Source of the DNA: JAEUOS01 sp965279115
GTDB taxonomy: Bacteria; Pseudomonadota; Gammaproteobacteria; Burkholderiales; JAEUOS01
Length of the DNA stretch: 64,000 nucleotides
Reading direction: 5' to 3'
NCBI GenBank assembly: GCA_965279115.1
Contig: OZ257137.1
Span: 2,728,001-2,792,000, forward strand
Under the pieces are notes generated by a model that worked only from the letters and a program-made list of their open reading frames with translations, searched no databases and had not been told where the DNA came from. Each line of letters opens with the position of its first letter. Position 1 is the first letter of the stretch. Shown piece by piece: positions 7,982 to 17,232 of the stretch. The position numbers and the translations under genes were made by a program.

Positions 7982-8845
7982 ATGACCTTCGACGCCACCT
8001 ACGCCCGCCACTACGAAACCCCGCCGCACCTGAAGGAGGCGCAGGGCACCTGGCTCACCCGCGGTGCCAACTTCGTCATCGCGGTCAGCAAGGTTGCGGC
8101 CGGCGACGTTCTGACCCGTGCCGCCAACCCGGACGAGTCCATCGTGTTCCTGCCGGATACCGGCGCGGTGATCGAAGCCGGGACCGAGCGTATCGAGGCC
8201 GCCGGGGAAACCGTCACCATCGTGCCGCCCGGCGCATCGAAAGTAACGGCGAGCGGCGCGGGCCATGTGGTGCGGGTGTTCTCCACCCGGGCGAAGGACC
8301 TGGCGGACGCCGCCGGCAATGCATCGCATTACACCTCAGGCGCGCCCGGCGTGGCCCCGCTGGTGGCCTGGCCCGATCCGCCGGCCGGCTTCATGCTGCG
8401 CCACTACCGGGTGGCCGATTTCGACAAGCCGGATTCGCAGATGCGCATCTTCCGCTGCACCAACCTGATGATCAACGTGCTCAAGAAGCGCCCTGTGTCA
8501 CGCGACGTCACCAAACTGTCGCCGCATTCGCACACCGATTTCGAGCAGGGTTCGCTGGCCATCCAGGGCACCTACATGCACCACATGCGCTGGCCCTGGA
8601 CCCCCGACATGAGCACCTGGAAGGAAGACCAGCATGCCGAGATGGCCAGCCCCTCGGTGCTGGTGATCCCGCCCAAGGTGATTCACACCAGCCGCAACAT
8701 CAACGGCGCCGGCTGGCTGATCGACATCTTCTCGCCACCGCGTCTGGACTTCTCCGCCAAGCCCGGGCTGGTGTGCAACGCGGAGGAGTACCCGCTGCCG
8801 GCGGGCGTGGACCTGTCGGCGTTTGCGAACGCGGCGGCAGCATAA
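7982..8845 (+). CDS. Bicupin-like protein of unknown function
   Basis: The 287-residue protein starts at the ATG at 7982, after GAGGAGATTGCC; the frame is open much further upstream but that part overlaps the aldolase gene. The sequence suggests two cupin halves. The N-terminal half has alternating beta-strand character (VFLPDTGAVIEAG). The C-terminal half has a histidine-rich motif SPHSHTDFEQGSLAIQG near 180-196, then MHHMRWPW and PPKVIHTSRN, consistent with a metal-binding cupin site. It could be a dioxygenase, isomerase or sensor for the pathway; I cannot assign a reaction. It is the last structural gene before the IclR regulator. Confidence 0.72.
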   Translation: MTFDATYARHYETPPHLKEAQGTWLTRGANFVIAVSKVAAGDVLTRAANPDESIVFLPDTGAVIEAGTERIEAAGETVTIVPPGASKVTASGAGHVVRVFSTRAKDLADAAGNASHYTSGAPGVAPLVAWPDPPAGFMLRHYRVADFDKPDSQMRIFRCTNLMINVLKKRPVSRDVTKLSPHSHTDFEQGSLAIQGTYMHHMRWPWTPDMSTWKEDQHAEMASPSVLVIPPKVIHTSRNINGAGWLIDIFSPPRLDFSAKPGLVCNAEEYPLPAGVDLSAFANAAAA

Positions 8846-8900
8846 GCCCGCCCGGCGCAACGCGCTAACATCGCCGCGATACGCCCAGTCGCGGTGATGC

Positions 8901-9680
8901 ATGCCTTCATTTCCCCCGGTCCAGTCCGTCGTCCGCGCCATCGAGCTTCTGCAGGCGTTGAACCGCCAGCCGGTGTCGACCGTCGACATGCTGCACAAGC
9001 AGACCGGCTTTCCCAAGCCCTCGATCGTGCGCCTGTTACAGACCCTGGAGGCCAAGGGACTGGTGCGCCATGCGCCGCAGCCCGGCGCGTATTACCTGAC
9101 CTCCGGTGTGGCGACGCTGTCGAGTGGTTATCACAGCGAGCCGCGCGTGGTCGAGGCGGCGGCGCAGCCGATGGACGATTTGACGGCAAGGATCAAGTGG
9201 CCACTGGCGCTGGCGGTGTTCGATGGCGACGCGGTGGTGGTGCGCTATTCCACCATTCCCAACTCGCCGCTTTCGCTGCTGCATTCCTCACTCAACATGC
9301 GCCTTTCGCTGGTGAGTCGGGCGCTGGGGCGGGCTTACCTCGCCTTTTGCACCCGTGACGAGCAGGCCATGCTGCTGGCCACGCTGGAAAAATCGGCCCG
9401 GCCCGAAGACGCACCGGCGCACGACGCCAAGGCCATGCGTCGCGTGCTGGCGGAAACGAAGAAGCGCGGCTATGCGTTGCGTGACCCAGCGGTACGGCCT
9501 GTGTCCAACACGCTGGCCCTGCCGGTGTTCGACCATGGCCGCCCGGTGGCATCCATCGGGCTCACCTGGTTTGCTTCGACCATGGATGCCGATGAGGCGG
9601 CGCGACGCTATCTCGCTCCGCTGCGTGAACTGTCGGCGACGGTCACGGCGCGGCTGGCCGCGCTTGACCGTCGCAACTGA
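8901..9680 (+). CDS. IclR-family transcriptional regulator
   Basis: The 259-residue protein has an N-terminal winged helix at about 5-65 (QSVVRAIELLQAL, then the recognition helix FPKPSIVRLLQTLEAKGLV). A C-terminal GAF-like effector domain follows, ending with the usual small-molecule pocket strand NTLALPVFD and the helix ATVTARLAAL. IclR proteins sense carboxylates or aromatic metabolites. It is on the same strand 55 bases after the cupin gene, so it probably controls the dehydratase-to-cupin operon and the divergent amidohydrolase. The start ATG at 8901 is the only sensible one. Confidence 0.9.
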   Translation: MPSFPPVQSVVRAIELLQALNRQPVSTVDMLHKQTGFPKPSIVRLLQTLEAKGLVRHAPQPGAYYLTSGVATLSSGYHSEPRVVEAAAQPMDDLTARIKWPLALAVFDGDAVVVRYSTIPNSPLSLLHSSLNMRLSLVSRALGRAYLAFCTRDEQAMLLATLEKSARPEDAPAHDAKAMRRVLAETKKRGYALRDPAVRPVSNTLALPVFDHGRPVASIGLTWFASTMDADEAARRYLAPLRELSATVTARLAALDRRN

Positions 9681-9696
9681 CTGAAGCGCCCTCGGG

Positions 9697-10983
9697 TCAG
9701 CGCTCGATCGCCGCGTAGACCATGTTGCGCAGGATCGGCCGATAGGCGGTGCGCTGCTTCGGCGACTGCATCATCAGCACCACGAGCAGGCGGTTCTTTG
9801 GGTCCACCCAGAACGCGGTGCCACCCGCGCCGCCCCAGTTGTACTCACCGGCGGCGGCATTGGCGCTCGCCTCGCCGTTGACCTTGCGTACCGCGAAACC
9901 CAGGCCGAAGGTGTAGCCGGGGCCGGGCAGGTAGAGCGGGCCCGGCACGATGGCGCTGCCGAGATGGTCGGCCGTCATGAATTCCAGCGTTTTCGGCCCG
10001 ATGATGCGGCGCCCGTCGAGAATGCCGCCGCCCACCAGCATCTGCAGGAAGCGCGCGTAGTCGCCGGCGGTGGAAACCATGCCCTGGCCGCCGGGTTCGG
10101 CGGTCTTGACCACCCGCGGGTCGTTGAAGGTGATGCCTTCGCCGATGCTGCGGTCATCCGCCAGCGCTTCGGCCACACGCGCCTGGCGTGCCGGTTCCGG
10201 CACATAGAAGCTGGTGTCCTTCATGCCGAGCGGGTCGAGGATGCGGTCCTTCATGAAGGCGAACAGGCTCTTGCCCGCCACCACCTCGACCACCCGCCCG
10301 AGCACGTCGGTCGAATAGCTGTAGTCCCAGGTGCTGCCGGGCTGGTAGTGCAGCGGCAGGGTGGCGATCTTCTTTGCGAACTCCTCGTTGGTGGTGTCGC
10401 CGCCGGCGTCGATGCGCGCTTCGACATAGGCCTTTTTCACCAGCGAGTTGCCGAAAAAGCCGTAGGTGAGCCCCGAGGTGTGGCGCATCAGGTCCTGCAC
10501 GGTGATGGCGCGACGCGCCGGCACCAGTTCGAGGGACTTGTTGCCCGAAGCATCGGTCTTTTCCACGCCGACCTGCATCTTGGCGAATTCGGGGATATAG
10601 CGCGCCACCGGGGCTTCGAGGGTCAGCTTGCCTTCCTCGACCAGGATCATCGCCGCCACCGTGGTGATAGGCTTGGTCATGGAGTAAATGCGGAAGATCG
10701 CGTCGGCCGGCATCGGGTCGGGCTTCTGCGGATCGAGCTTGCCGATGGACTCCTGGTAGACCACCTTGCCGTCGCGCGCGACCAGCACCACCGCGCCGGG
10801 AATGCGGCCGGCGGCTGTTTCAGCCTTGAGCCATGCGCCGACCCGCGCCAGGCGCGCACCTGACATGCCGACGGCTTCGGGTTTTGCGCGCGGCAGGTCG
10901 CGCGCGGTGGCCAATGAGGTCGCCAGTGTGGTGGCGAGTGCGAGCAGTAGCAGGCCGGCGCTCCGGCGCATTCTCGATTGCAT
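9697..10983 (-). CDS. Secreted class C beta-lactamase-fold serine hydrolase (EstB-like)
   Basis: The 428-residue protein opens with a signal peptide (LLLLALATTLATSLATA). The penicillin-binding/beta-lactamase SxxK motif is SMTK at 101-104, and the YxN-type tyrosine is at 221 in WDYSYSTD. The C-terminal GAGGTAFWVDP strand replaces the KTG triad element, as in EstB esterases. It is therefore likely a periplasmic or secreted esterase rather than a true beta-lactamase. GGAGGA 9 bases upstream supports the start. It is convergent with the IclR gene (16 bases apart) and stands alone. Confidence 0.85.
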   Translation of the reverse strand: MQSRMRRSAGLLLLALATTLATSLATARDLPRAKPEAVGMSGARLARVGAWLKAETAAGRIPGAVVLVARDGKVVYQESIGKLDPQKPDPMPADAIFRIYSMTKPITTVAAMILVEEGKLTLEAPVARYIPEFAKMQVGVEKTDASGNKSLELVPARRAITVQDLMRHTSGLTYGFFGNSLVKKAYVEARIDAGGDTTNEEFAKKIATLPLHYQPGSTWDYSYSTDVLGRVVEVVAGKSLFAFMKDRILDPLGMKDTSFYVPEPARQARVAEALADDRSIGEGITFNDPRVVKTAEPGGQGMVSTAGDYARFLQMLVGGGILDGRRIIGPKTLEFMTADHLGSAIVPGPLYLPGPGYTFGLGFAVRKVNGEASANAAAGEYNWGGAGGTAFWVDPKNRLLVVLMMQSPKQRTAYRPILRNMVYAAIER

Positions 10984-11079
10984 GGTGTTGTTCCTCCGGG
11001 GCAGTTGTGGTGGCGCATCTGGTGTGCGCTCACGATATTGTGCCGCACACCGGCGCGTGCGGCCAGGCCCGACGTGGTC

Positions 11080-11847
11080 CTAGTCGAACTTCGAGAAATC
11101 GGGCTTGCGCTTCTCAAGGAAGGCGGAGAACGCTTCCTTGGCCTCGGGCGAGGAGAGCATCTTGCGGAAGTGCACGCCTTCGTCGGTCATTTGCGTCTCC
11201 ACCGCCTTCAGGTGCGCGCCCTTCATCAGGGCCTTGGTGGTGCGCACCGCGCCGGCCGGCAGGGCCGCGAGCTTTTGCGCACGCGCGCGGGCAAAGGTGG
11301 CGAGTTCGGTTGCCGGCACGATCTTGTTGACCAGGCCCATATCGCGCGCCTCGTTCACGTCGAAGGGCTCGCCGAACATGAGCTTCTCGGCGGCGCGCTG
11401 GTAGCCGGCCAGCGCCGGCAGCAGCAGGCTGGAGGCGGCCTCCGGGCACAGGCCCAGGCTGGCAAAAGGCAGGGCGAAGCGGGCGTTGTCGGCGGCGTAC
11501 ACCGCGTCGCAATGCAGCAGCATGGTGGTGCCGATGCCAACCGCCGCGCCGGCCACCGCGGCGATGACTGGTTTCTTGGCATGCGAGATGTTGTACAGGA
11601 ACTGGAACACCGGGCTGTCGCTGCCGGCCGGCGGGTTGTTGAGAAAGTCCTCGAGGTCGTTGCCCGCTGTGTAGATGTCGGGGCTGCCTTCGAACAGCAC
11701 CACGCGGACGCCTGCGTCGGCATCCGCGGCCTTGAGCGCATCGGCCATGGCTTGGTACATGGCGGCGGTGATCGCATTCTTCTTGGCAGGGCGGTTGAAG
11801 GCGATGGTCAGTACGTTGCCGTCGCGGCTGATGGCGATGTCACTCAT
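11080..11847 (-). CDS. Enoyl-CoA hydratase/isomerase (crotonase)
   Basis: The 255-residue crotonase has the CoA-binding and oxyanion-hole stretches YTAGNDLEDF (first) and GAAVGIGTTMLLHCD (second). The segment FALPFASLGLCPEAASSLL carries a glutamate at the usual acidic position, more like delta-isomerase (PECI-type) enzymes than classical hydratases. The C-terminus EKRKPDFSKF is typical. It is the last gene of the minus-strand fatty-acid operon and overlaps the alpha/beta hydrolase gene by 4 bases. A role in unsaturated acyl-CoA isomerisation is plausible. Confidence 0.88.
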   Translation of the reverse strand: MSDIAISRDGNVLTIAFNRPAKKNAITAAMYQAMADALKAADADAGVRVVLFEGSPDIYTAGNDLEDFLNNPPAGSDSPVFQFLYNISHAKKPVIAAVAGAAVGIGTTMLLHCDAVYAADNARFALPFASLGLCPEAASSLLLPALAGYQRAAEKLMFGEPFDVNEARDMGLVNKIVPATELATFARARAQKLAALPAGAVRTTKALMKGAHLKAVETQMTDEGVHFRKMLSSPEAKEAFSAFLEKRKPDFSKFD

Positions 11848-12725
11848 GAGGTGTGTTTTCCTTGTGCAAGTTGCGCGTCGAGCCAGTCCCCGACCATGGG
11901 CCAGAGCCGCTCGCGGCTGTTGGGCTTGAAAAACCCGAAGTGTCCCACGCGCTTGTGCCCGACGGTGGCCGGGTCGATCACCCGGTAGTCCGCGCGCCCT
12001 TTGCCGTAGGCCTCGTGCAGCATGCGCGAGCCGGATTCGAGCAACAGCTCATCATCGCTGAAGGTGAGGCCCAGTACCGGGAAGCCGGCGGTGGCGTAGG
12101 CCTCGCGTGCGCCGGGTTCGCCGGAAAGGATGTAGTCCGGCGTCAGGCACCAGCGGCGCCACTGGAACATCGCGCCGGTGGGCAGGTCGCCGATCACGCC
12201 CAGCTTCGCACCGGGAAAATATCCAAACAAGGGGCACAGCGCGGGCGCGAGCACATGCCACATCAGGGGCGCCTTGCGGCGTATGGTGGGCTGGTTGTGG
12301 CGCATCGAACCGCTGCCCACCGCGATGTTGACAAGACCCGCGAGGCGGTCGCGAGACGGTAGAAGCGGTGCGACCTGGCCGCCGAGGCTGTGGCCCAGAG
12401 CGAACACAGGCTTGCCTTCAGCTGCGGCTTGATGCACCACCGCGTCGTAGTCCAGCCCGAGCCAGTCGGAAAGATCCGCCTTGACCCCGCGCATCGAACC
12501 TTTGAGCGAAGCGCCGGTGCCGCGGTAGTCGAAGGTCCAGGTGGTGTAGCCCCGGCTGGCGAGCCAGGCGGCGAACTCCGCGTAAAAACCCTGCGACACC
12601 GCCATCGCAGGCCCGATCACCACCGAGGCACGTGGGGATTTCCGCGCATCGAAGCGGCGCCCGGCGAGCTTGTGGCCGTCATGTGCGGCCAGCTCGATGG
12701 GGTGATGTGCCACGGACTCGCTCAT
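11844..12725 (-). CDS. Alpha/beta-fold hydrolase
   Basis: The 293-residue hydrolase has nucleophile elbow GHSLGG (Ser113), preceded by FDYRGTGAS and an oxyanion region IGPAMAV. The late VGHFGFF probably carries the catalytic His, and FSDDELL a candidate Asp. The start is set at the ATG (12723-12725) that overlaps the stop of the upstream thioesterase gene; a longer open frame runs antisense-like into that gene and is not used. Cytoplasmic, no signal peptide. Placement in the beta-oxidation operon suggests an acyl-ester or acyl-CoA substrate, but none can be named. Confidence 0.82.
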   Translation of the reverse strand: MSESVAHHPIELAAHDGHKLAGRRFDARKSPRASVVIGPAMAVSQGFYAEFAAWLASRGYTTWTFDYRGTGASLKGSMRGVKADLSDWLGLDYDAVVHQAAAEGKPVFALGHSLGGQVAPLLPSRDRLAGLVNIAVGSGSMRHNQPTIRRKAPLMWHVLAPALCPLFGYFPGAKLGVIGDLPTGAMFQWRRWCLTPDYILSGEPGAREAYATAGFPVLGLTFSDDELLLESGSRMLHEAYGKGRADYRVIDPATVGHKRVGHFGFFKPNSRERLWPMVGDWLDAQLAQGKHTS

Positions 12726-13150
12726 TTCGGCCACAGGATCATCTGGGTGCAGCGGAACAGGGCGATGGTCTTGCCGGTGTCGCGATGCGCCACCGTGGCA
12801 TCCCATACATGGGTGGTGCGGCCGAGATGCGCCGCGCGGGCTTCGACCTCGATGACACCGTCACGCGCGGTGCCCAGGTGGTTGCTCTTGAGTTCTACCG
12901 TGGTGAAGCCGGACGCGCCTTCCGGCAGGTGTGCGCCGCAGGCGTAGCCACAGGCGGTGTCGGCCAGCGTCACCACGCTGCCTGCGTGCAGGAAGCCGTT
13001 CGGTGCGAAGAGTTCGCGCCGCACGGCCAGCTCGGCACGCAGGAAGCCCTGGCCTACGTCCAGGATCTGTACGCCAAGGAGACCGGGCAGATGGCCGGGG
13101 CTTTTGGCGTTGTAGTAGGCAGCGTCGCGCTCGGGCAGGAATTTCGACAT
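12722..13150 (-). CDS. PaaI-type hotdog thioesterase
   Basis: The 142-residue single-hotdog protein of the PaaI/4HBT type has the motif NGFLHAGSVVTLADTACGYA (about 51-70). In this family the conserved HxG..TLAD region provides the catalytic Asp. It presumably hydrolyses acyl-CoA or aryl-CoA to free CoA. It overlaps the downstream hydrolase gene by 4 bases and follows a second hotdog gene by 12 bases. The two share the same arrangement but are clearly diverged, so they likely differ in chain length or substrate. Confidence 0.88.
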   Translation of the reverse strand: MSKFLPERDAAYYNAKSPGHLPGLLGVQILDVGQGFLRAELAVRRELFAPNGFLHAGSVVTLADTACGYACGAHLPEGASGFTTVELKSNHLGTARDGVIEVEARAAHLGRTTHVWDATVAHRDTGKTIALFRCTQMILWPK

Positions 13151-13162
13151 GGCCGTTCTCCG

Positions 13163-13588
13163 TCAGATACCCAGGATGGCTAGGGTGGCGGTGGTCTTGG
13201 CAAGGAGTACTGGCTTTACATCGCCCGCAAAGACACAGGCTTCGACTACCGTGAAGGACTTTCCGGGCTTCAGCACGTCGGCACGGCAGGTCAGGCGTGC
13301 GGACCTTGTAGCCTTGAAGAAGTTTGTCTTGAACTCCAGCGTCAACGCGTATTGTCCCGGCGGGCACAGGGTCACGGCGGCACCGCCGGCGCAATGGTCG
13401 GCCAGGGTGGCGATCAGGCCACCGTGCGGAAAGCCGTTCTGTTGCAAGTGGCGTTCCGCAAGTGTCAGGTCCGCTTCTATCCAGCCGGGACCGCAATCCT
13501 TGAGCGTGATGCCGAGGTCACGGATGAACGGGGCGGCGGAAAACCCATGCTCGATGACCTTGCGATAGTCGGGATTGGTTGCTTCCAT
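13163..13588 (-). CDS. PaaI-type hotdog thioesterase (second copy)
   Basis: The 141-residue PaaI-family thioesterase has QQNGFPHGGLIATLADHCAG (about 49-68), the same catalytic signature as its downstream neighbour. The start is the ATG at 13586-13588, 14 bases after the thiolase stop; a much longer frame upstream merely shadows the thiolase gene. The protein likely relieves CoA trapping during beta-oxidation or hydrolyses a pathway-specific acyl-CoA. Tandem thioesterases inside a fad operon are uncommon but not unheard of. Confidence 0.87.
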   Translation of the reverse strand: MEATNPDYRKVIEHGFSAAPFIRDLGITLKDCGPGWIEADLTLAERHLQQNGFPHGGLIATLADHCAGGAAVTLCPPGQYALTLEFKTNFFKATRSARLTCRADVLKPGKSFTVVEACVFAGDVKPVLLAKTTATLAILGI

Positions 13589-13602
13589 GGCCGCGCTTTC
13601 GT

Positions 13603-14799
13603 TCAGAGCGATTCGAAAATGCCCGCCGCCCCCATGCCGGTGCCCACGCACATGGTGACCATGCTGTATTTCTTGCCGGTGCGCCGTGCGCCGTGGATGG
13701 CGGTGGCCGCGCGCATCGCGCCGGTGGCACCGAGCGGGTGGCCCAGCGCGATGGCGCCGCCGTTCGGGTTGACCATCGCGGTGTTCAAGCCAAGATCGCC
13801 AATCACCGCCAGCGCCTGTGCGGCAAAGGCCTCGTTCAATTCGATCCAGCCGAGGTCGTCCTGCTTCAGCCCGGCATGTTTGAGCGCCAGCGGAATCGCC
13901 TCTTTCGGCCCGATGCCCATGATCTTCGGGTCCACGCCCTTGATGGCGAAGGAAACAAAGCGCGCCAGCGGCGTGAGGTTGTATTGCTTCAGCGCCCGCT
14001 CCGAAACGATCAGCACGGCGCCGGCGCCATCGGAAGTCTGCGAGCTGTTGCCGGCGGTCACGCTGCCCTTGGCCGCGAACACGGCGCGCAGCTTGGCGAG
14101 GCCTTCCATGGAGGTGTCGGCGCGCGGGCCTTCGTCGATGTCGGCGGTACGGTTCTTCACCGTGATCTCGCCGGTGGCGAGGTTGGGCGTGCGCTCGCTG
14201 ATGGCCACCGGCGTCAACTCGTCGGCGAAGGCGCCGCTTTGCTGCGCCGCCAGCGCCTTCTTGTGCGAGGCGACCGAGAACTCGTCCTGCGCCTCGCGCG
14301 AGACCTTCCACTGTTGCGCCACCTTCTCTGCGGTGAGGCCCATGCCGTAGGCGATGCCGATGTTCTCATCCGTGAAGATCTTGTCGTTCATCGAGGGCGC
14401 GTTGCCCATCATCGGCACCATGCTCATGGATTCGCAGCCGCCGGCCAGCATCACGTCGGCCTCACCCACGCGAATGCGGTCGGCCGCCATCGCGATGGTG
14501 GTGAGTCCCGAGGCGCAGAAGCGGTTGACGGTGACCCCGCCGACGCTTTGCGGCAGGCCTGCCAGCAGCACGGCGATGCGCGCCACGTTCAGGCCCTGCT
14601 GGCCTTCGGGGATGGCGCAGCCGATGATCGCGTCTTCCACCGCGGCCGGGTCGAGCGACGGCACCTTGGCCATGGCGGCGCGGATGGCGGTGACCAGCAG
14701 GTCATCCGGGCGGGTATTGCGGAACATGCCGCGCGGCGCCTTGCCGATCGGGGTGCGCACGGCGGCGACGATGTAGGCGTCCTGTACTTGTTTGCTCAT
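13603..14799 (-). CDS. Acetyl-CoA acyltransferase (3-ketoacyl-CoA thiolase)
   Basis: The 398-residue thiolase catalyses the last step of beta-oxidation. The nucleophilic Cys95 lies in VNRFCASGLTT, His354 in GHPLGATGAM and the second catalytic Cys384 in MCVGTGMGAAG, so the active site is complete. NEAFAAQALAV is also present. It lies 15 bases downstream of the HAD/crotonase fusion gene, its expected partner in a trifunctional-like complex. Length and motifs are normal for FadA-type degradative thiolases. Confidence 0.95.
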   Translation of the reverse strand: MSKQVQDAYIVAAVRTPIGKAPRGMFRNTRPDDLLVTAIRAAMAKVPSLDPAAVEDAIIGCAIPEGQQGLNVARIAVLLAGLPQSVGGVTVNRFCASGLTTIAMAADRIRVGEADVMLAGGCESMSMVPMMGNAPSMNDKIFTDENIGIAYGMGLTAEKVAQQWKVSREAQDEFSVASHKKALAAQQSGAFADELTPVAISERTPNLATGEITVKNRTADIDEGPRADTSMEGLAKLRAVFAAKGSVTAGNSSQTSDGAGAVLIVSERALKQYNLTPLARFVSFAIKGVDPKIMGIGPKEAIPLALKHAGLKQDDLGWIELNEAFAAQALAVIGDLGLNTAMVNPNGGAIALGHPLGATGAMRAATAIHGARRTGKKYSMVTMCVGTGMGAAGIFESL

Positions 14800-14814
14800 G
14801 TCAATATCTCCAGA

Positions 14815-17211
14815 TCAGTTGCGCAGCGGCTTGCCGGTGGTGAGCATGGTGTAGATGCGTTCCTGGGTGCGCTCGTCCTTGAGCGAATCCATGAAGCCGC
14901 GTGCTTCCAGGGTGAGGATCCATTCCTCGTCGACCAGGCTGCCGGGTTCGACATCGCCGCCGCACATGGCGTAGGCGATGCGTTCGCCCAGCAGCATGTC
15001 GTATTCGCTGATGAAGCCGCCGTCGCGCATGCCCACCAGCGAGGCCTTGATGGTGGCAATGCCCGCACGTCCGGCCACCGGGAACTTGGCCTTCAGCGGC
15101 GCGCGATAGCCGGCCTCGGCCAGCGCCAGCGCCTCGGCGCGTGCCACGTGCAGCAATTCGTACAGGTTGAAGACGATGGTGTCGGTCGGCTGCAGGAAGC
15201 CGATGGCCTTCGCTTCCATCGCGCTCTTGGCTACCGTGGCCGTGGCGATGGTCTGGAAGCGGCCCTTGATGAAGTCCAGCAGGTTGGTCGAACCGATCGC
15301 CTGTGCCTGCAGGGCGGCCTGCTGCGCGGCTTCCTTGAGGCCGCCGCCGGCGGGGATCAGGCCGACACCCACTTCCACCAGGCCGATGTAGCTTTCCAGC
15401 GCGGCCACACGTTTGGCCGTGTGCAGCAGCAATTCATTGCCGCCGCCCAGGGCCAGGCCGGCCACCGCTGCCACCACCGGCACCGGCGAGTACTTCATGC
15501 GCATGAAGGCGCTCTGCAGCTTGCGGATCTCGGGTTCGACGATGTCCAGGCCATGTTCCTGGATCATCGGCTGCATGGATTGCAGGTCGGCACCGGCGGA
15601 GAAGGCGCCGCCATCGGTGGCCCCGGTCTGGTACACCACCACGGCCTTGTAGTCGGCGGCGGCTAAGTCGAGTGCGCGGTGCAGCGCCGAAATCTGCAGG
15701 GCGCCCAACACGTTGAGCTTGGACTTGAACGAGACGATCAGCACGCCATCGCCCAGGTGCCACAGGCGCGCGCCTTCGTCCTCGTGCACGGTGGTGCCGG
15801 CGGCGGCCGGATCGACCGAACCGTCGCCGAAAACGCTGGCGCGGAAGACCTGGCGCTTGTACACGGGGTGGGCGGATACCGGCTTGTAGCGGCCTTCCCT
15901 GGCCGACCATGATCCGGCCGGGGTATGCACACCGGCCTTGTTGTCGAACACCCAGGCCGGCAGCGGAACGGTAGTCAGGGTCTTGCCCTGTTCGATGTCC
16001 TCGCGTACCCACTGCGCCACCTGTTCCCAGCCGGCCTGCTGCCACAGCTCGAACGGACCCTGCTTGTTGGCAAAGCCCCAGCGCATTGCGAGATCCACAT
16101 CGCGCGCGGTATCGGCAATCTCGGCCAGGTGCACGGCGATGTAGTGGAAGGTGTCGCGGTACATGCCCCACAGGAACTGCGCCTGCGGATGGGCCGACTC
16201 GCGCAGCAGCTTGAAGCGCTCGCCGAGGTCTTTCTTTTTCAGGATCTTGTCGACTTCCGCCGCGGTCTTGCCCTTGCCCGGCACGTACTCGCCGGACTTG
16301 GGGTCGAACATGAGGATGTCCTTGCCCACTTTTTTGAACACGCCACCCTTGGTCTTGCGGCCGAGCGCGCCCTTTTCCAGCAGGCTCTTGAGCCACGCCG
16401 GGTGGTCGAAGTACTTGTGCCAGGGGTCGGCTGAAAGCGTGTTCTTGAGGGTGTTGATCACGTTGGCCAGGGTGTCCAGACCCACCACGTCGGCGGTGCC
16501 GAAGGTGGCGGACTTGGCGCGGCCGATCTTGGCGCCGGTGAGGTCATCGACCACGTCGAAGGTGAGACCCAGGCGTTCGGCGTTGTAGAGCGTCATCGCC
16601 ATGCCGGCGGTGCCGACGCGGTTGGCGATGAAGTTGGGTGTGTCGTTGGCGCGCAGCACACCCTTGCCGAGCGTGCTGGTGAGGAAGGCTTCCAGGTTGT
16701 CGAGGATGGCCGGCGCCGTCGAGGCGATGCCTATGATTTCCACCAGGTGCATGTAGCGCGGCGGATTGAAGAAGTGCACGCCGCAGAAGCACGCTTTCAG
16801 GGCATCCGGCAGGGCTTCGGCCAGGCGATGGATGGGAATGCCCGAGGTATTGGAGGCGAGGATGGTGTTGGCACCCACGTGCGGTGCGATCTTGCGGTAA
16901 AGGTCGTGCTTCCACTCGATACGCTCGGCGATGGCCTCGATGATGAGGTCGCATTCGGCGAGTCTGGCGAGGTCGTCGTCGTAGTTGGCGGGTGTGATGA
17001 AGTCGGCCAGTTGCGGCACGCCCAGCGGCGCGGGGTTCTGCTTCTTCAGGGCATCAATGGCCTTGAGCGCGATACCGTTCTTCGGACCTTCCTTTGCAGG
17101 CAGGTCGAAAAGGATGGCGGGCACCTTTGCATTGACCAGGTGTGCGGCGATCTGCGCGCCCATCACGCCGGCGCCCAGCACGGCGACCTTGTTGACGATG
17201 AAATTTGTCAT
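14815..17211 (-). CDS. 3-hydroxyacyl-CoA dehydrogenase / enoyl-CoA hydratase fusion
   Basis: The 798-residue bifunctional beta-oxidation enzyme has its dehydrogenase half first: a Rossmann GAGVMGAQIA at 11-22, then the HFFNPPRYMHLVEII block. The crotonase half comes last, with GAFSAGADLQS near 537 and GLALGGGNELLLH near 590. This order is the reverse of E. coli FadB and matches the FadN-like type. It is flanked by the acyl-CoA dehydrogenase and thiolase genes, giving a complete cycle in one operon. The start ATG (17209-17211) is 21 bases after the dehydrogenase stop. Confidence 0.95.
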   Translation of the reverse strand: MTNFIVNKVAVLGAGVMGAQIAAHLVNAKVPAILFDLPAKEGPKNGIALKAIDALKKQNPAPLGVPQLADFITPANYDDDLARLAECDLIIEAIAERIEWKHDLYRKIAPHVGANTILASNTSGIPIHRLAEALPDALKACFCGVHFFNPPRYMHLVEIIGIASTAPAILDNLEAFLTSTLGKGVLRANDTPNFIANRVGTAGMAMTLYNAERLGLTFDVVDDLTGAKIGRAKSATFGTADVVGLDTLANVINTLKNTLSADPWHKYFDHPAWLKSLLEKGALGRKTKGGVFKKVGKDILMFDPKSGEYVPGKGKTAAEVDKILKKKDLGERFKLLRESAHPQAQFLWGMYRDTFHYIAVHLAEIADTARDVDLAMRWGFANKQGPFELWQQAGWEQVAQWVREDIEQGKTLTTVPLPAWVFDNKAGVHTPAGSWSAREGRYKPVSAHPVYKRQVFRASVFGDGSVDPAAAGTTVHEDEGARLWHLGDGVLIVSFKSKLNVLGALQISALHRALDLAAADYKAVVVYQTGATDGGAFSAGADLQSMQPMIQEHGLDIVEPEIRKLQSAFMRMKYSPVPVVAAVAGLALGGGNELLLHTAKRVAALESYIGLVEVGVGLIPAGGGLKEAAQQAALQAQAIGSTNLLDFIKGRFQTIATATVAKSAMEAKAIGFLQPTDTIVFNLYELLHVARAEALALAEAGYRAPLKAKFPVAGRAGIATIKASLVGMRDGGFISEYDMLLGERIAYAMCGGDVEPGSLVDEEWILTLEARGFMDSLKDERTQERIYTMLTTGKPLRN

Positions 17212-17232
17212 TGGCTTTTCCTTGGGTTATGC

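Noticed and set aside
8874..8894. CCGCGA/TCGCGG inverted repeat just before the IclR gene
   Set aside because: Six GC-rich base pairs in a GC-rich context are expected by chance, and it does not resemble the repeat in the divergent promoter region.
13579..15666. A 695-codon plus-strand open frame opposite the thiolase and fusion genes
   Set aside because: It lies antisense to two well-conserved enzymes, is rich in His/Arg/Gly repeats typical of antisense high-GC frames, and shows no domain.
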